A DNA stretch of 64,000 nucleotides from Bacillus sp. 2205SS5-2 (GTDB lineage Bacteria > Bacillota > Bacilli > Bacillales > Bacillaceae_K), in NCBI RefSeq assembly GCF_037024155.1, contig NZ_JAYKTS010000001.1:124001-188000 (forward strand), read 5' to 3'. The notes under the pieces were generated by a model, which searched no databases, was not told the origin of the DNA, and saw nothing but the letters and a program-made list of their open reading frames with translations. The position numbers and the translations under genes were made by a program. Shown one piece after another: positions 8,690-17,237 of the stretch; the stretch's first letter is position 1; every line of letters starts with the position of its first letter.

Positions 8690-9320
8690 AATTTCTTCCT
8701 ATTGCTCTTCATCTATAGCAAATTTTCAATATGGCTTTGCTAAACTCTCCTTGTCACTCCAGCCTTTCATTCCATTAGTTTGATTTCTAATACCAAACAT
8801 TTAGGCTTCATCTCCCCAAAATGTTCTCAGACCGAGAGACATTATCTTTCTAAATATCTAATTGAAATGCTGGGAAATAGTTTGCCTAATGTAACAAAAT
8901 ATTGCTCAATAACTGGCTCAAGTGTTGCGTTAAAAACATGCCAAAATTAGTAATGCTGATAATCTTCATTCACTTTACTTTGTACAAAGAAAAAGCCCTT
9001 TATGATGGATAAGTCAGGTTGAAAACCCTCCAAATCCACTAATAAAGGACTAAGCACATAGAAAATAGCAAACTAAAAACATCATGTAGGCAATGGTTTT
9101 TATTAATTAATATTCAATTTTTTGAAGAACATGTGTAAGCAAAAAATTAGATTACAATACAAAAAAACTAACGACATAGTTTTTTCAGACGGCTCTTCTC
9201 GGTTACATCGTTGTTATTTAGTCAAATTTTAGCTGGAATCCTTCATTTCGCGGGTGATTCACATCAAATATAACCGGATAAAAACGCTGAAACAAAGTGA
9301 TATCATCGGTTATAGACTAG
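8690..9320. other. Gene-free AT-rich stretch
   Basis: No open frame with a ribosome site, terminator or repeat end is convincing here. The sequence may be a remnant of decayed coding DNA, but I cannot assign it. It probably includes the promoter of the cwlJ-gerQ transcript at its left edge. Confidence 0.4.
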
Positions 9321-9328
9321 TTTAAAAA

Positions 9329-9945
9329 GACTGTTTTCGCTTAGTATGTTGCTTTCGTATCAGTTTATTATCAATGAAATAGCATCCGAAAAGCGAAAGT
9401 GGCTTGTCCAGCAGCGGCGGGCAAATGTTATCCAACTCCAAAGGTCCTGACCTTTGGAGTTGGGTATTATTTGTCCCATAGCTGCTAGCCACTGCAGCTG
9501 GATCACGAAAAGCGGAAGTGGCTGCCCTGCGGCGTCAGGCAAATGAAGAACTCGGAGGTGATGCCTGCATCGCTGGAGGGTTATTCATTTGACCCCGAGC
9601 CGCAAGCCACTGTAGCTGGATCACGAAAAGCGGAAGTGGCTGCCCTGCGGCGTCAGGCAAATGAAGAACTCGGAGGTGATGCCTGCATCGCTGGAGGGTT
9701 ATTCATTTGACCCCGAGCCGCAAGCCACTATAGCTGGATCACGAAAAGCGGAAGTGGCTGCCCTGCGGCGTCAGGCAAATGAAGAACTCGGAGGTGATGC
9801 CTGGCATCGCTGGAGGGTTATTCATTTGACCCCGAGCTGCTAGCCACTGCAGCTAGATCCGTCTGTTTTTGATAGAAATCAACAGTGACAAGGAGGATTT
9901 AGTCAAAAATCAGATGAAATAGCCACAATGTATACGAAAAGAGCC
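9329..9945. repeat. Type A miniature element carrying a four-unit hairpin array
   Basis: The termini are GACTGTTTTCGCTTAGTATG and (reversed) GGCTCTTTTCGTATACATTG. Exact TTTAAAAA repeats flank it at 9321-9328 and 9946-9953. Inside lie one divergent unit (9386-9504) and three near-identical 118-bp units beginning at 9505, 9623 and 9741. Each unit opens with GAAAAGCGGAAGTGGCTGCC and closes with AGCCACTGTAGCTGGATC, so its ends pair. The first unit holds a palindrome of 15-bp arms at 9432-9463. Confidence 0.92.
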
Positions 9946-10134
9946 TTTAAAAAACAACAAACTTTGCGACAACAGTATTAATGAATAACCAATATCTGCG
10001 TATTAATAAGTCTTATCAGCAAAGTGGAATGTCCATTCAGAATCAAGAGACTAATGTGCTGATTGTATACTGCCTGAATGTACCTCCACATGTCCATCAC
10101 AAGAAGGTCGAATGAAATCTGCGATTCTTCTAGT

Positions 10135-10812
10135 TTAAGTTTCCAATCTCGATCTTTTCCCCCATCTATTTTTCTTTATATAATTTGGAATAATTTCCGT
10201 TAAAGAATATAAAAACGTCATCCACGTCAATCCGACAAAATAGCCACCAATCACATCTGAGGCAAAATGTTTGTTTAACATGAGTTGACCAACCCCAATG
10301 AGAATAATAACGGCCACACATAACGAAAATAATACCTGCTTTACTCTTCTATTCTGTGTATCTAGCTGAATCATTAATATAAGAAAGCCAAAGTATAATA
10401 ATCCCTTCACTGCATGACCACTTGGAAAGCTATACGATACAAGGTGTGATCCAAATCCCCAAAAGTCTATAAAAGAAACATCAGCGGGACGATCACGTTC
10501 AATAAATATTTTCATCAAAAAAGTAAAAATAACTCCTCCACTCATCATCGTCAGAAAAATAAACAGGCGATAAAAGTGTTTTTTTATGAGCAACCAAAGC
10601 AACATGATCATCGAAATAACTGCAAGCATTTTTGTATCCCCTAAAAAAGTAATCCCTTTCATCAAAGTCTGTAGTTCAGGGGTCATCCAAGAAAGAAACC
10701 AATCTTGAACATGTTGATCAAATGTGTCTAATCTCCCCTGTACAACCAAAAGAGAAAAAATTATTGAGAGAAGCACCAACGTAGAAGAAAGGTATATAAA
10801 TTTACGTTGCAT
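10135..10812 (-). CDS. PAP2-family membrane phosphatase
   Basis: This is an integral membrane phosphatase of the phosphatidic acid phosphatase type 2 superfamily, acting on phosphatidate, phosphatidylglycerophosphate or undecaprenyl pyrophosphate. The three signature motifs are present: KIFIERDRP (K-x6-R-P), SFPSGHA, and NKHFASDVIGGYFVG, which supplies the His and Asp of motif 3. Its 225 residues form about five to six membrane segments, starting at residues 6-26. The substrate cannot be read from the sequence; recycling of the bactoprenyl carrier is plausible. It stands alone between dispersed repeats. Confidence 0.9.
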   Translation of the reverse strand: MQRKFIYLSSTLVLLSIIFSLLVVQGRLDTFDQHVQDWFLSWMTPELQTLMKGITFLGDTKMLAVISMIMLLWLLIKKHFYRLFIFLTMMSGGVIFTFLMKIFIERDRPADVSFIDFWGFGSHLVSYSFPSGHAVKGLLYFGFLILMIQLDTQNRRVKQVLFSLCVAVIILIGVGQLMLNKHFASDVIGGYFVGLTWMTFLYSLTEIIPNYIKKNRWGKRSRLET

Positions 10813-10867
10813 ATCGAAACTCCCCTTTCAATGGAATTCTAAAATCCTGGTCACCCTTATTATTTAT

Positions 10868-11160
10868 GGCTCTTTTCGTATACATTGTTGCTATTGACAC
10901 AAAGAAAAAACAGGCAGTAGGGTTTTTTCGATTGATTTCTTCCTTTTTATCTAGAAATGAATAATTTTTCATTAGGAAAAGAGCACGAAGTCATACAAGT
11001 CAAGGGATTCCTTCATATTCGCAAAGTCACAATCTTTGCGAACCAGTCTATAAACGGTGTGATATAGTATTGATTCGTCTATTTTTGCTAGAGAACAACA
11101 GTGAAATGGATCATTTAATCAAAATTCAGATGAAATAGCCACAATGTATACTAAAAAACA
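10868..11160. repeat. Composite miniature element, type B core joined to a type A core
   Basis: From 10868 (GGCTCTTTTCGTATACATTG) it follows the type B core, recognisable by GACACAAAGAAAAAACAGGC and GAGCACGAAGTCATACAAG, up to CACAATCTTTGCG near 11040. It then continues directly as the right part of a type A element ending AGCCACAATGTATAC. The expected shared end and matching direct repeats are missing, so this is a fusion or deletion product. Confidence 0.75.
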
Positions 11161-11482
11161 TTTACTAATGAGTAACGTGAAAAAGCGTCAGAATTTTTTG
11201 TTCCTCTCTGAAATATTTGATTTGATATTTCTTAAGATTAATAACAGAAATAAATGGAAGTTTCCTATTCTTAAATCAATATGAAAAAGTAAAAACAAAT
11301 ATTCTCAGACTTACCTTCCTTTACATGAGTCCTGATGAATTTGCTGAAGACTCTAATCATGAACTTTATGAGAGTAGAAAAAAAGGGAAAATACTTCTAT
11401 TTATTTATGTATCATAACAACATACTAAATTCCTTTTTAATCCAGAAGACTGCAGCACATTCTTTGTGATATCACCTTAAAC
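11161..11482. other. Gene-free stretch
   Basis: AT-rich sequence between the composite repeat and the 11.5 kb terminator. I see no coding region or repeat. Confidence 0.4.
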
Positions 11483-11534
11483 AAAAAAAGCCTGAACCCT
11501 CATACGGAAAATACCGCACATTAGGAATCAGGCA
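11483..11534 (-). terminator. Intrinsic terminator of the 11.5-11.7 kb small transcript
   Basis: On the minus strand GCCTGATTCCTAATGTGCGG pairs with CCGTATGAGGGTTCAGGC, followed by TTTTTTTG. It lies 70 bp beyond the stop of the 31-residue frame at 11601-11696. Confidence 0.7.
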
Positions 11535-11600
11535 GTTGGATGGTTCTTACACGAGAACGCTTATTAGCAATTTTCCGGATAAACCCTGATATAAGATCTA

Positions 11601-11696
11601 TTAAGCGTATTGATCTGGTTGATGGATGCCGAAAATATTTGCACTTTTTCTATAGTATCCCTTCCTTGACATTCTTAAAAGAGTAAGCTTTTCCAT
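11601..11696 (-). CDS. Candidate 31-residue small protein
   Basis: The frame starts MEKLTLLRMSRKGYYRKS and ends IFGIHQPDQYA. It lies in a unit bounded by a good sigma-A-type promoter (11720-11747) and a strong terminator (11483-11534). The Shine-Dalgarno is weak. It may be a real basic microprotein, or the transcript may act as a small RNA. I recognise no family. Confidence 0.35.
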   Translation of the reverse strand: MEKLTLLRMSRKGYYRKSANIFGIHQPDQYA

Positions 11697-11719
11697 GGAA
11701 ATTATTATCTTCTATACCT

Positions 11720-11747
11720 ATTATACAAGTATAGAATTCATCGGCAA
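11720..11747 (-). promoter_or_regulatory. Sigma-A-type promoter of a small transcript
   Basis: On the minus strand TTGCCG and TATAAT are separated by 16 bp. Transcription would start near 11713 and, with the terminator at 11483-11534, give an RNA of about 230 nucleotides. Confidence 0.55.
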
Positions 11748-11771
11748 ATAAATGACAACCACCATAGGTTG

Positions 11772-11903
11772 TTAAGTACGTTTTTGTTTGTTTCTAGAAG
11801 AATCAGCCTTTTTTCTTCCAGTTTCCCTTGTTGTTGTTCCTTGCCCTTTAGTATCTGATGAACCCAAACCAATTGTCGATGGATCAGCTTTTCTTTTTGA
11901 CAC
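11772..11903 (-). CDS. YuzL-like small basic protein
   Basis: A 43-residue protein starts at GTG (11903), six bases after GGAGGTG, and reads MSKRKADPSTIGLGSSDT followed by KGQGTTTRETGRKKADSS and a basic tail. The RK-DPS, central S-x-x-K-GQG and basic tail match the Bacillus YuzL family as I know it. Those are short hydrophilic proteins of unknown function, resembling minor small acid-soluble spore proteins in size and composition. It is too short for most gene callers. The family assignment is from memory of the motif. Confidence 0.65.
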   Translation of the reverse strand: MSKRKADPSTIGLGSSDTKGQGTTTRETGRKKADSSRNKQKRT

Positions 11904-12061
11904 ACTTTTCACCTCCAATAATAGTGTTCCTTAAAACAATTTAGTTATGTTACTATATTGCAATTTGGATTCCCTTCACTTTTCAAGGCTCTTATTTTCA
12001 AAAATACAAACTTCCCAATGACCTGAAACCTCATCAACTTAAGGGGAAATAAATCGTTTTT

Positions 12062-13570
12062 TTAAACCTCATAATTGAGTAATCGATTCTTTTTAGTCAG
12101 TAACTCCTGAATTGTCTCTTCATAACACAATCGGTCGTTTACAAGGTTTTCTTGCCTTAACTTAATCATTCTGCTCACTTCATCCGGATTTGGTCCACCT
12201 TGTATCTTCCTAACATGAACAAAATATTCCGGAGAGATAATCTTCTTCCACGTTTCTTCAGTCAAAGTTACTTCGACAAATCCTTGAATCATTTCATTCA
12301 CGTCTTCTATCTTCCAGTCAAAAAGTTCCATTTTGTTTTGGGTGGTTTGTTTTGCGATATAGCTTGCAATTTTGTGAGCTTTTCTGAATGAAATAGTGTA
12401 GTCCCTTGTCAAAGTGTCTGCTAATTCAGTGATAGCAATACACGATTGATTTGCCATGAATTTGGCCCGCTCTTTATTCACCTCAAGAGTTGCGATGACG
12501 GCATACATTAGTTTGAACACTCGGTTGGCGTTTAAAAAAGCGTTATAGAGATGTGGCTGCAAATCATCTTCTGTGTCGACAATATCTCCAAAAGGTGTAT
12601 TATGAATCATATTCATTGCAGTATACGCTTCTCCGTACGAACTACTGGCTTTTGCTCTCGCATGTTCGATGGAAACAGGGTTTCGTTTTTGTGGCATAAT
12701 ACTAGATATCTGTACGTAGGGGTCCGCGACGTTAAAAGTTCCAAACTCTCGTGTAACATGCTGAAGAAAATCTTGAATCCATCGTCCGGCATTCACCATA
12801 GAAGTCATCATGACTGAGGATACTTCAAGTAGGTAATCCGCTCCACCGATACAATCATAGGAATTCTCCAAAATCGAGTCGAATCCTAATAGTTCACACA
12901 TCCGTTCTCTGCTTATAGGAAAACCAGTCGTTGTTAGAGCTGCAGCGCCTAAGGGCGATTGATTCACGGTTTTGTACGCAGCCCATAGACGTTGACAATC
13001 CCGCAATGTAATGTCATAAATAGCTAAAAAGTAATGCCCTAATGTTGTAGGCTGAGCAGGTTGTGTATGTGTATACCCAGTGATAATCGTTTCTTTATGC
13101 TCTTCTGCTTTTTTCAATAATACTTCAAGTAGTGTGTATGCATTATCAATCAATTCGAGTAAATGATCTCTAAGAACAAGCCTGTACATACCAATGCCCA
13201 TATCATTCCGGCTACGGCCAATGTGCATATTCCCCGCGAATTCGTAGCCGATCTCTTCTCCTATTTTCGCTTCCATCATAAAAAACAAATCCTCGTATCG
13301 TGGCTCATACTGTATTGTGCTTCGGTCCATTTCTGCTACTTTAGAAATTCCAATCAGCATCTCTTTTGCCATATTTCTAGGTATGATGTTTTGTTCTGCC
13401 AACATAATTACATGAGCTCGGTGTATATCAAACATTACAGGGAATAAAAAATCTCTCTGATCATTAAATATGGGTTTTAGCATTTCCACTTCATACGTTT
13501 TGCCCGGAAAAACATTCCCTTCATCTTTTATAAAACGTTCCATTTTCTCCAATAAGAACACCTTCTTCAT
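12062..13570 (-). CDS. Argininosuccinate lyase-family protein (orphan ArgH paralogue)
   Basis: This enzyme belongs to the fumarase/aspartase superfamily, which cleaves C-N bonds to release fumarate. It shows the three conserved blocks: GRSRNDMG (substrate-binding SRND), TGYTHTQPAQPTT, and the flexible signature loop SSIMPQKRNP with the catalytic Ser. At 502 residues it is longer than typical ArgH (about 460). No argG or other arginine gene is adjacent, so it may be a paralogue acting on another substrate rather than the biosynthetic enzyme. The ATG has no clear ribosome site; a TTG six codons in is preceded by AGAAGGTG and may be the real start. Confidence 0.85.
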   Translation of the reverse strand: MKKVFLLEKMERFIKDEGNVFPGKTYEVEMLKPIFNDQRDFLFPVMFDIHRAHVIMLAEQNIIPRNMAKEMLIGISKVAEMDRSTIQYEPRYEDLFFMMEAKIGEEIGYEFAGNMHIGRSRNDMGIGMYRLVLRDHLLELIDNAYTLLEVLLKKAEEHKETIITGYTHTQPAQPTTLGHYFLAIYDITLRDCQRLWAAYKTVNQSPLGAAALTTTGFPISRERMCELLGFDSILENSYDCIGGADYLLEVSSVMMTSMVNAGRWIQDFLQHVTREFGTFNVADPYVQISSIMPQKRNPVSIEHARAKASSSYGEAYTAMNMIHNTPFGDIVDTEDDLQPHLYNAFLNANRVFKLMYAVIATLEVNKERAKFMANQSCIAITELADTLTRDYTISFRKAHKIASYIAKQTTQNKMELFDWKIEDVNEMIQGFVEVTLTEETWKKIISPEYFVHVRKIQGGPNPDEVSRMIKLRQENLVNDRLCYEETIQELLTKKNRLLNYEV

Positions 13571-13718
13571 TCATTTCATTTCTTAAAAAATTGTGTATAG
13601 GTTTGTCCTATTACAAAGCGATCATACGTTGCTTCATTGATTCAATATCTTAAGAAAATTCATTGAACAATTCTTTGGTTGCGAAAAATGTAATTCTCTC
13701 TTTGCATCGTTTTATTTA

Positions 13719-13880
13719 GGCTATTTGCGCTCGAATTGTTGCTTTTCGTATCCGTTGATCATTTATGATATCGCTTTGTTTCAGGGATCACTTCGTCTGT
13801 TTTTGATAGAAACAAACAGGGAAATGAAGGATTTAATCAAAAAACAAGATAAAATAGCCACAATGTATACGGAAAGAGCC
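13719..13880. repeat. Type A miniature element abutting a stop codon
   Basis: It begins GGCTATTTGCGCTCGAATTG and ends (reversed) GGCTCTTTCCGTATACATTG. Exact TTTATTTA repeats flank it at 13711-13718 and 13881-13888. The right repeat contains the stop codon (13886-13888) of the epimerase gene, so insertion occurred at the very end of that gene and preserved the stop. Confidence 0.9.
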
Positions 13881-13885
13881 TTTAT

Positions 13886-14890
13886 TTAAGTGTTGGAGAC
13901 AAGGTCTGTCCACTTCTTTAGTAAGTCCTGTTCGCGATTTTCGTTCATACCAGCTCGTTTTTCAATGTCTTTCGTTCTAGTCTCTGACCAGTCATATGTA
14001 TCTTTTATCGTCTCTGCTAGTGGTCGAAAAGATAATCCACTCTTGAGTGCTTTTTCACAGTTTATTTGCGAAAACCCTCGCATTTCTTCTTTTTTTTGTA
14101 TCCATAATGGAAGTTCCATCCATTCCCCTACTTTTTGACTAATTAAAAATGATTCTGACACAGGAATGAATCTTGTGTTTGGATTTAATACGTTTTGACA
14201 AGCCGAAAGGAATTCGCCTAAAGTTAATGGATAATCAGGGCCGGTTGCGTTAAATAACCCCTGTTGTTTCTTTTCAACCATCGATAAGATCCATGTAGCT
14301 AAGTCCCTTACATCAATAAACTGTGCAGGAGCATCTACCTCATTAGGAATTAGCACATCACCGCCTTTGGCGATACGATCTACCCAATACGTAAAACGAT
14401 CAGTAGGATCAAAGGGACCGACAATTAATCCTGGTCGAATGATTAACGCTTTTTGATCAAATTTCTTTAGTACCTCTTGTTCGCAATAAACCTTTAATGG
14501 GCCGTAAGTAGCTCCAGTGATTTCTTCCACTGTTGGGTGGTCTAGTTTTCCAACCGCCTCATTTTCATCCATACCAATTTTAGAAAAGCGTTCATAAACG
14601 GAAATACTTGAAATAAAGGTATAGTGGTCAACTTGATTTAGTAATTGTTCTACAGATTGCTTCACCACTCTAGGAAAGTATCCACATGTGTCAATCACGG
14701 CGTCCCACTTTCGTCCCGCTACCTTTTCGATTTCCCCGTCCCGGTCTCCATGGATTTTTTCGAGGTCAGGGAAAACACTTGCATTACTTTTTCCACGGTT
14801 GAATAACGTTACTGTATGGCCTCTATTCAATGCAGTTTGAACGATATGTCTGCCTAAAAAATTCGTCCCACCGATCATTAAAAAATTCAT
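13886..14890 (-). CDS. NAD-dependent epimerase/dehydratase (extended SDR)
   Basis: This 334-residue Rossmann-fold protein starts MNFLMIGGTNFLGRHIV, which holds the G-x-x-G-x-x-G nucleotide site, followed by the FNRGKS turn and a conserved DTCGYFPR segment. The active-site region is seen as SSISVYERF (Ser, Tyr) and a later TYGPLKVYCEQ (Y-x-x-x-K). Such proteins often act as isoflavone-reductase-like or nucleotide-sugar epimerases; the substrate is unclear. I chose the ATG at 14890, seven bases after GGAGG; the longer frame upstream lacks a site. Its stop codon overlaps the target duplication of a repeat. Confidence 0.85.
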   Translation of the reverse strand: MNFLMIGGTNFLGRHIVQTALNRGHTVTLFNRGKSNASVFPDLEKIHGDRDGEIEKVAGRKWDAVIDTCGYFPRVVKQSVEQLLNQVDHYTFISSISVYERFSKIGMDENEAVGKLDHPTVEEITGATYGPLKVYCEQEVLKKFDQKALIIRPGLIVGPFDPTDRFTYWVDRIAKGGDVLIPNEVDAPAQFIDVRDLATWILSMVEKKQQGLFNATGPDYPLTLGEFLSACQNVLNPNTRFIPVSESFLISQKVGEWMELPLWIQKKEEMRGFSQINCEKALKSGLSFRPLAETIKDTYDWSETRTKDIEKRAGMNENREQDLLKKWTDLVSNT

Positions 14891-15254
14891 TCTCATTCCT
14901 CCAGACGTAATTTTGTTTACGATGACTATTATTGAGGTGAAGGGGGATTGATTTCGTATTCTATCCATGAATTGAACATTCGAACAAAAATAGATGTGTC
15001 CCTATAAATATCTGCATGGTCTCCTCCTATTTGTCATGTTCAATTCACTAAATACCACCTCTATTTCCTTATATAAATTTCCCCTACAAGTTCCTTCACA
15101 GACTCCTATTTAAAAACTACCTGATAATTTTTGAATTAGCCGTTTAATAATATACAAATAAAGTCTCAGAAACTAAGCATATTGTAATTTGTTCTAGGAT
15201 AACTTCTATCTTTTATATGATTCACTCTAGAGGTCACCTGATATATACAATTCT
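14891..15254. other. Gene-free AT-rich stretch
   Basis: No coding region or repeat is recognised. It leads into the nitroreductase relic and is probably decayed sequence plus the epimerase promoter. Confidence 0.4.
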
Positions 15255-15705
15255 TCACCCTTTTGCGTTTTGAATCAAATTAGCAAGCGCTAATATCGAT
15301 TTATCTTTCATAAGCATATCTTTGGTACCCTCTTACATTCTTCTTACTTCTTTCAGTACTGCTTCTACATCTTCTTAATCGAATCCTTCTATTGGACAAG
15401 AATTAATACCGATTTGAGTAGCACTTCGCATCATCTTACCTTTAGCAAAATTAGATTGGTTAAAAGCCTAATCAACTACAGCTCTATCAGAATCTAGTTA
15501 GTTGAAATTCTTTTATTGGCTTTTTTAGTGGATGGGTGTCTCATTTCTTACTAGAATAAGTGCGAAGTGGTTAACTACCTTTAATGGACCTTGAACTCCT
15601 TAAGCAGGAGGCATAAATTTCCCTCTTAGCTCTTTATTTTGCAGTACTATGATTTTAGATGGTTCATACAAAGAAATGGAGATTGTCAAACGGTTGGCTT
15701 TTAAA
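15255..15705 (-). pseudogene. Nitroreductase-family relic
   Basis: One minus-strand frame reads SLYEPSKIIVLQNKELRG, then MPPA-stop-GVQGPLKVVNHFALILVRN, then ATQIGINSCPIEGFD followed by a stop and EDVEAVLKEVRRM. The CPIEGFD block after a G-x-(N/D)-(S/T) is characteristic of FMN nitroreductases, placed just before the C-terminal helix as in the family. Several in-frame TAA/TAG codons and a missing N-terminal half show it is long dead. It lies next to a transposase relic. Confidence 0.7.
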
Positions 15706-15734
15706 CTAACATGCTTTATAACTTTGTCTTGCTA

Positions 15735-16005
15735 ATCTTTTAACCTACTTATAGACTTTACCTTCTGGGAAAAACATTGATAGTAGCCACTTCTTGATAC
15801 TTCTGCGACTTGGCAGAGATAACTCACCATATTCTTTAAACATTCTTTCTTAATGGTAAAACGTGTGAAAATGTATTATTCGTTTGGGAAAAGTACTATT
15901 TTTTCATCTCTTACTTGCTGAATGAATTCTACTTCACCGAGGAGTTCTTTAATAGATCCACACGCTTCGAAGATCTGTGTATAAAAATCATCCTTCTTTT
16001 TCTAC
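15735..16005 (-). pseudogene. Transposase remnant, probably IS3 family OrfB
   Basis: A minus-strand frame reads MVSYLCQVAEVSRSGYYQ, matching the conserved S-R-S-G-Y-Y turn near the start of IS3-family OrfB, and then runs into stops. Upstream on the same strand an open stretch (FEACGSIKELLGEVEF, ending VLFPNE) is not recognised but may belong to the same dead element. No catalytic D-D-E region or inverted ends remain. Confidence 0.5.
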
Positions 16006-16104
16006 ACAAGATAGCTTCTGTTGAATTCGTTCGTATAAGTAACCCCTTTTGAACTTACCGAATTTGCAAAGGGTCTTGATGATAATTGCTTAATTTTTTT
16101 AATA

Positions 16105-16284
16105 GGCTCATTTCGTATACTTTGTTGCTATTGACACAAAGAAAAAATAGGTAGAAGCTTTTTTGACTGATTTCTTACTTATCATCTAGAAATGGAGAAG
16201 TATTCATGAGGAAAAGAGCACGAAGTCATACAAGTCAGGGGATATATACCCATTCGTAAAGCCACAATCTTTGTGAAAACAGCC
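16105..16284. repeat. Type B miniature element
   Basis: It begins GGCTCATTTCGTATACTTTG and ends (reversed) GGCTGTTTTCACAAAGATTG. The type B core shows TTGACACAAAGAAAAAATAG and GAGCACGAAGTCATACAAGT. The flanks TTTTAATA (16097-16104) and TTTTAATG (16285-16292) match in 7 of 8 positions. Confidence 0.85.
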
Positions 16285-16352
16285 TTTTAATGAATCATTT
16301 TTTCATCATGATGCCCTTCAGTTTCCCATTGGTTATCTATCGCTAATTATAC

Positions 16353-16408
16353 AAAAAGCACCCTATATGTAGACTTATTTCATTGTCTACTCTATTGGGT
16401 ACTTTTTA
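16353..16408. terminator. Intrinsic terminator downstream of ybaN
   Basis: AAAAAGCACCC and GGGTACTTTTT enclose paired GTAGAC/GTCTAC segments. It is symmetrical and would serve the minus-strand DUF454 gene. Confidence 0.7.
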
Positions 16409-16485
16409 ATTAAAATAGGGTTTTTAATTGTAGGAATCATGTTGGTTAATAAGATAAACCTTTTCGTGAAGAATCAAATATCTAG

Positions 16486-16923
16486 TTAATTCGTTTTTTT
16501 TAATACTAAGGTATTAGAATGATCTTGCTTTGGAACAATGGTCTTTATTTTTTTGATAAAATAATAATGTTTATATAATGCGAGTATAATCAAGATAATC
16601 TTCACTATAAGGAAGTCTACGAAAAAAATAGACATCAAAATAAAGAAATCCGCGATGATGTTAATTCTGATTTTTTCTTTTCGTGTCATTCCTGTTTTTT
16701 GTAGGAAAGCCTCCACATATTTTTTATAGATTGGCGTGCTTCTAAACCAATTATCAATCCGTTTAGAACTTTTAGCAAAGCAAAACGCAGCAAAAAGATA
16801 AAACGGTCCGCCAGGTATTACTGGAAGCACAGTACCTAAAACCCCTAACGATAGGGATAATAATCCAATTAGGAAAAACAGGATACTTTTTATTTTTTTA
16901 ATTGAAATCACCCTTTTTCTCAC
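16486..16923 (-). CDS. DUF454 (YbaN-like) small membrane protein
   Basis: This 145-residue integral membrane protein of the YbaN family has unknown biochemical function. The family signature lies in the first half: GVLGTVLPVIPGGPFYLFAA followed by CFAKSSKRIDNWF, then a cytoplasmic Y-x-K-Y region. Two N-terminal hydrophobic segments (about 12-30 and 36-50) and a strongly hydrophobic C-terminal pair (about 90-118) fit the fold. It is monocistronic with a clear terminator downstream. Confidence 0.85.
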   Translation of the reverse strand: MRKRVISIKKIKSILFFLIGLLSLSLGVLGTVLPVIPGGPFYLFAAFCFAKSSKRIDNWFRSTPIYKKYVEAFLQKTGMTRKEKIRINIIADFFILMSIFFVDFLIVKIILIILALYKHYYFIKKIKTIVPKQDHSNTLVLKKTN

Positions 16924-17025
16924 TAAGCATAATTTAGATTCTATGATAGTTTTAGTCGTACATACACTTTATTATGTCATCTATTACGTTTAAACACAAT
17001 AGAAGTACGGTCATGGAAATAGAAA

Positions 17026-17213
17026 TCACTTAATAAGGTTGCCTGTTAATCTTTCGAGACTACGATGATAAGTTGGCTTTTTATATGTATTATCCTTATC
17101 TTTCAAATGATAGAACACTTTATTTCCTTTTCCAATATAAACACCTTTTCTTTTGGATTCGTTTCGACAATCCACTCGTTATGGAAATCAAAATACCCCA
17201 TGCATGAATACAT
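17026..17213 (-). pseudogene. Small hypothetical gene with a one-base frameshift
   Basis: The first frame reads MYSCMGYFDFHNEWIVETN from an ATG at 17213. After the run CCAAAAGAAAAGG the sense continues in another frame as KGVYIGKGNKVFYHLKDK and ends TYHRSLERLTGNLIK. The 188-nt length is one base short of 63 codons. The product is not recognised. The break may be a true mutation or a base-calling error in the A-rich stretch. Confidence 0.45.
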
Positions 17214-17237
17214 CTTATCCGCCTAATCGTACCTTGT

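Noticed and set aside
9360-9843. 60-codon frames on both strands
   Set aside because: They lie entirely in the hairpin array.
9505-9859. Direct repeats suggesting a CRISPR array
   Set aside because: The units are 118 bp, tandem and self-complementary, without alternating repeat and spacer, and no cas gene is present.
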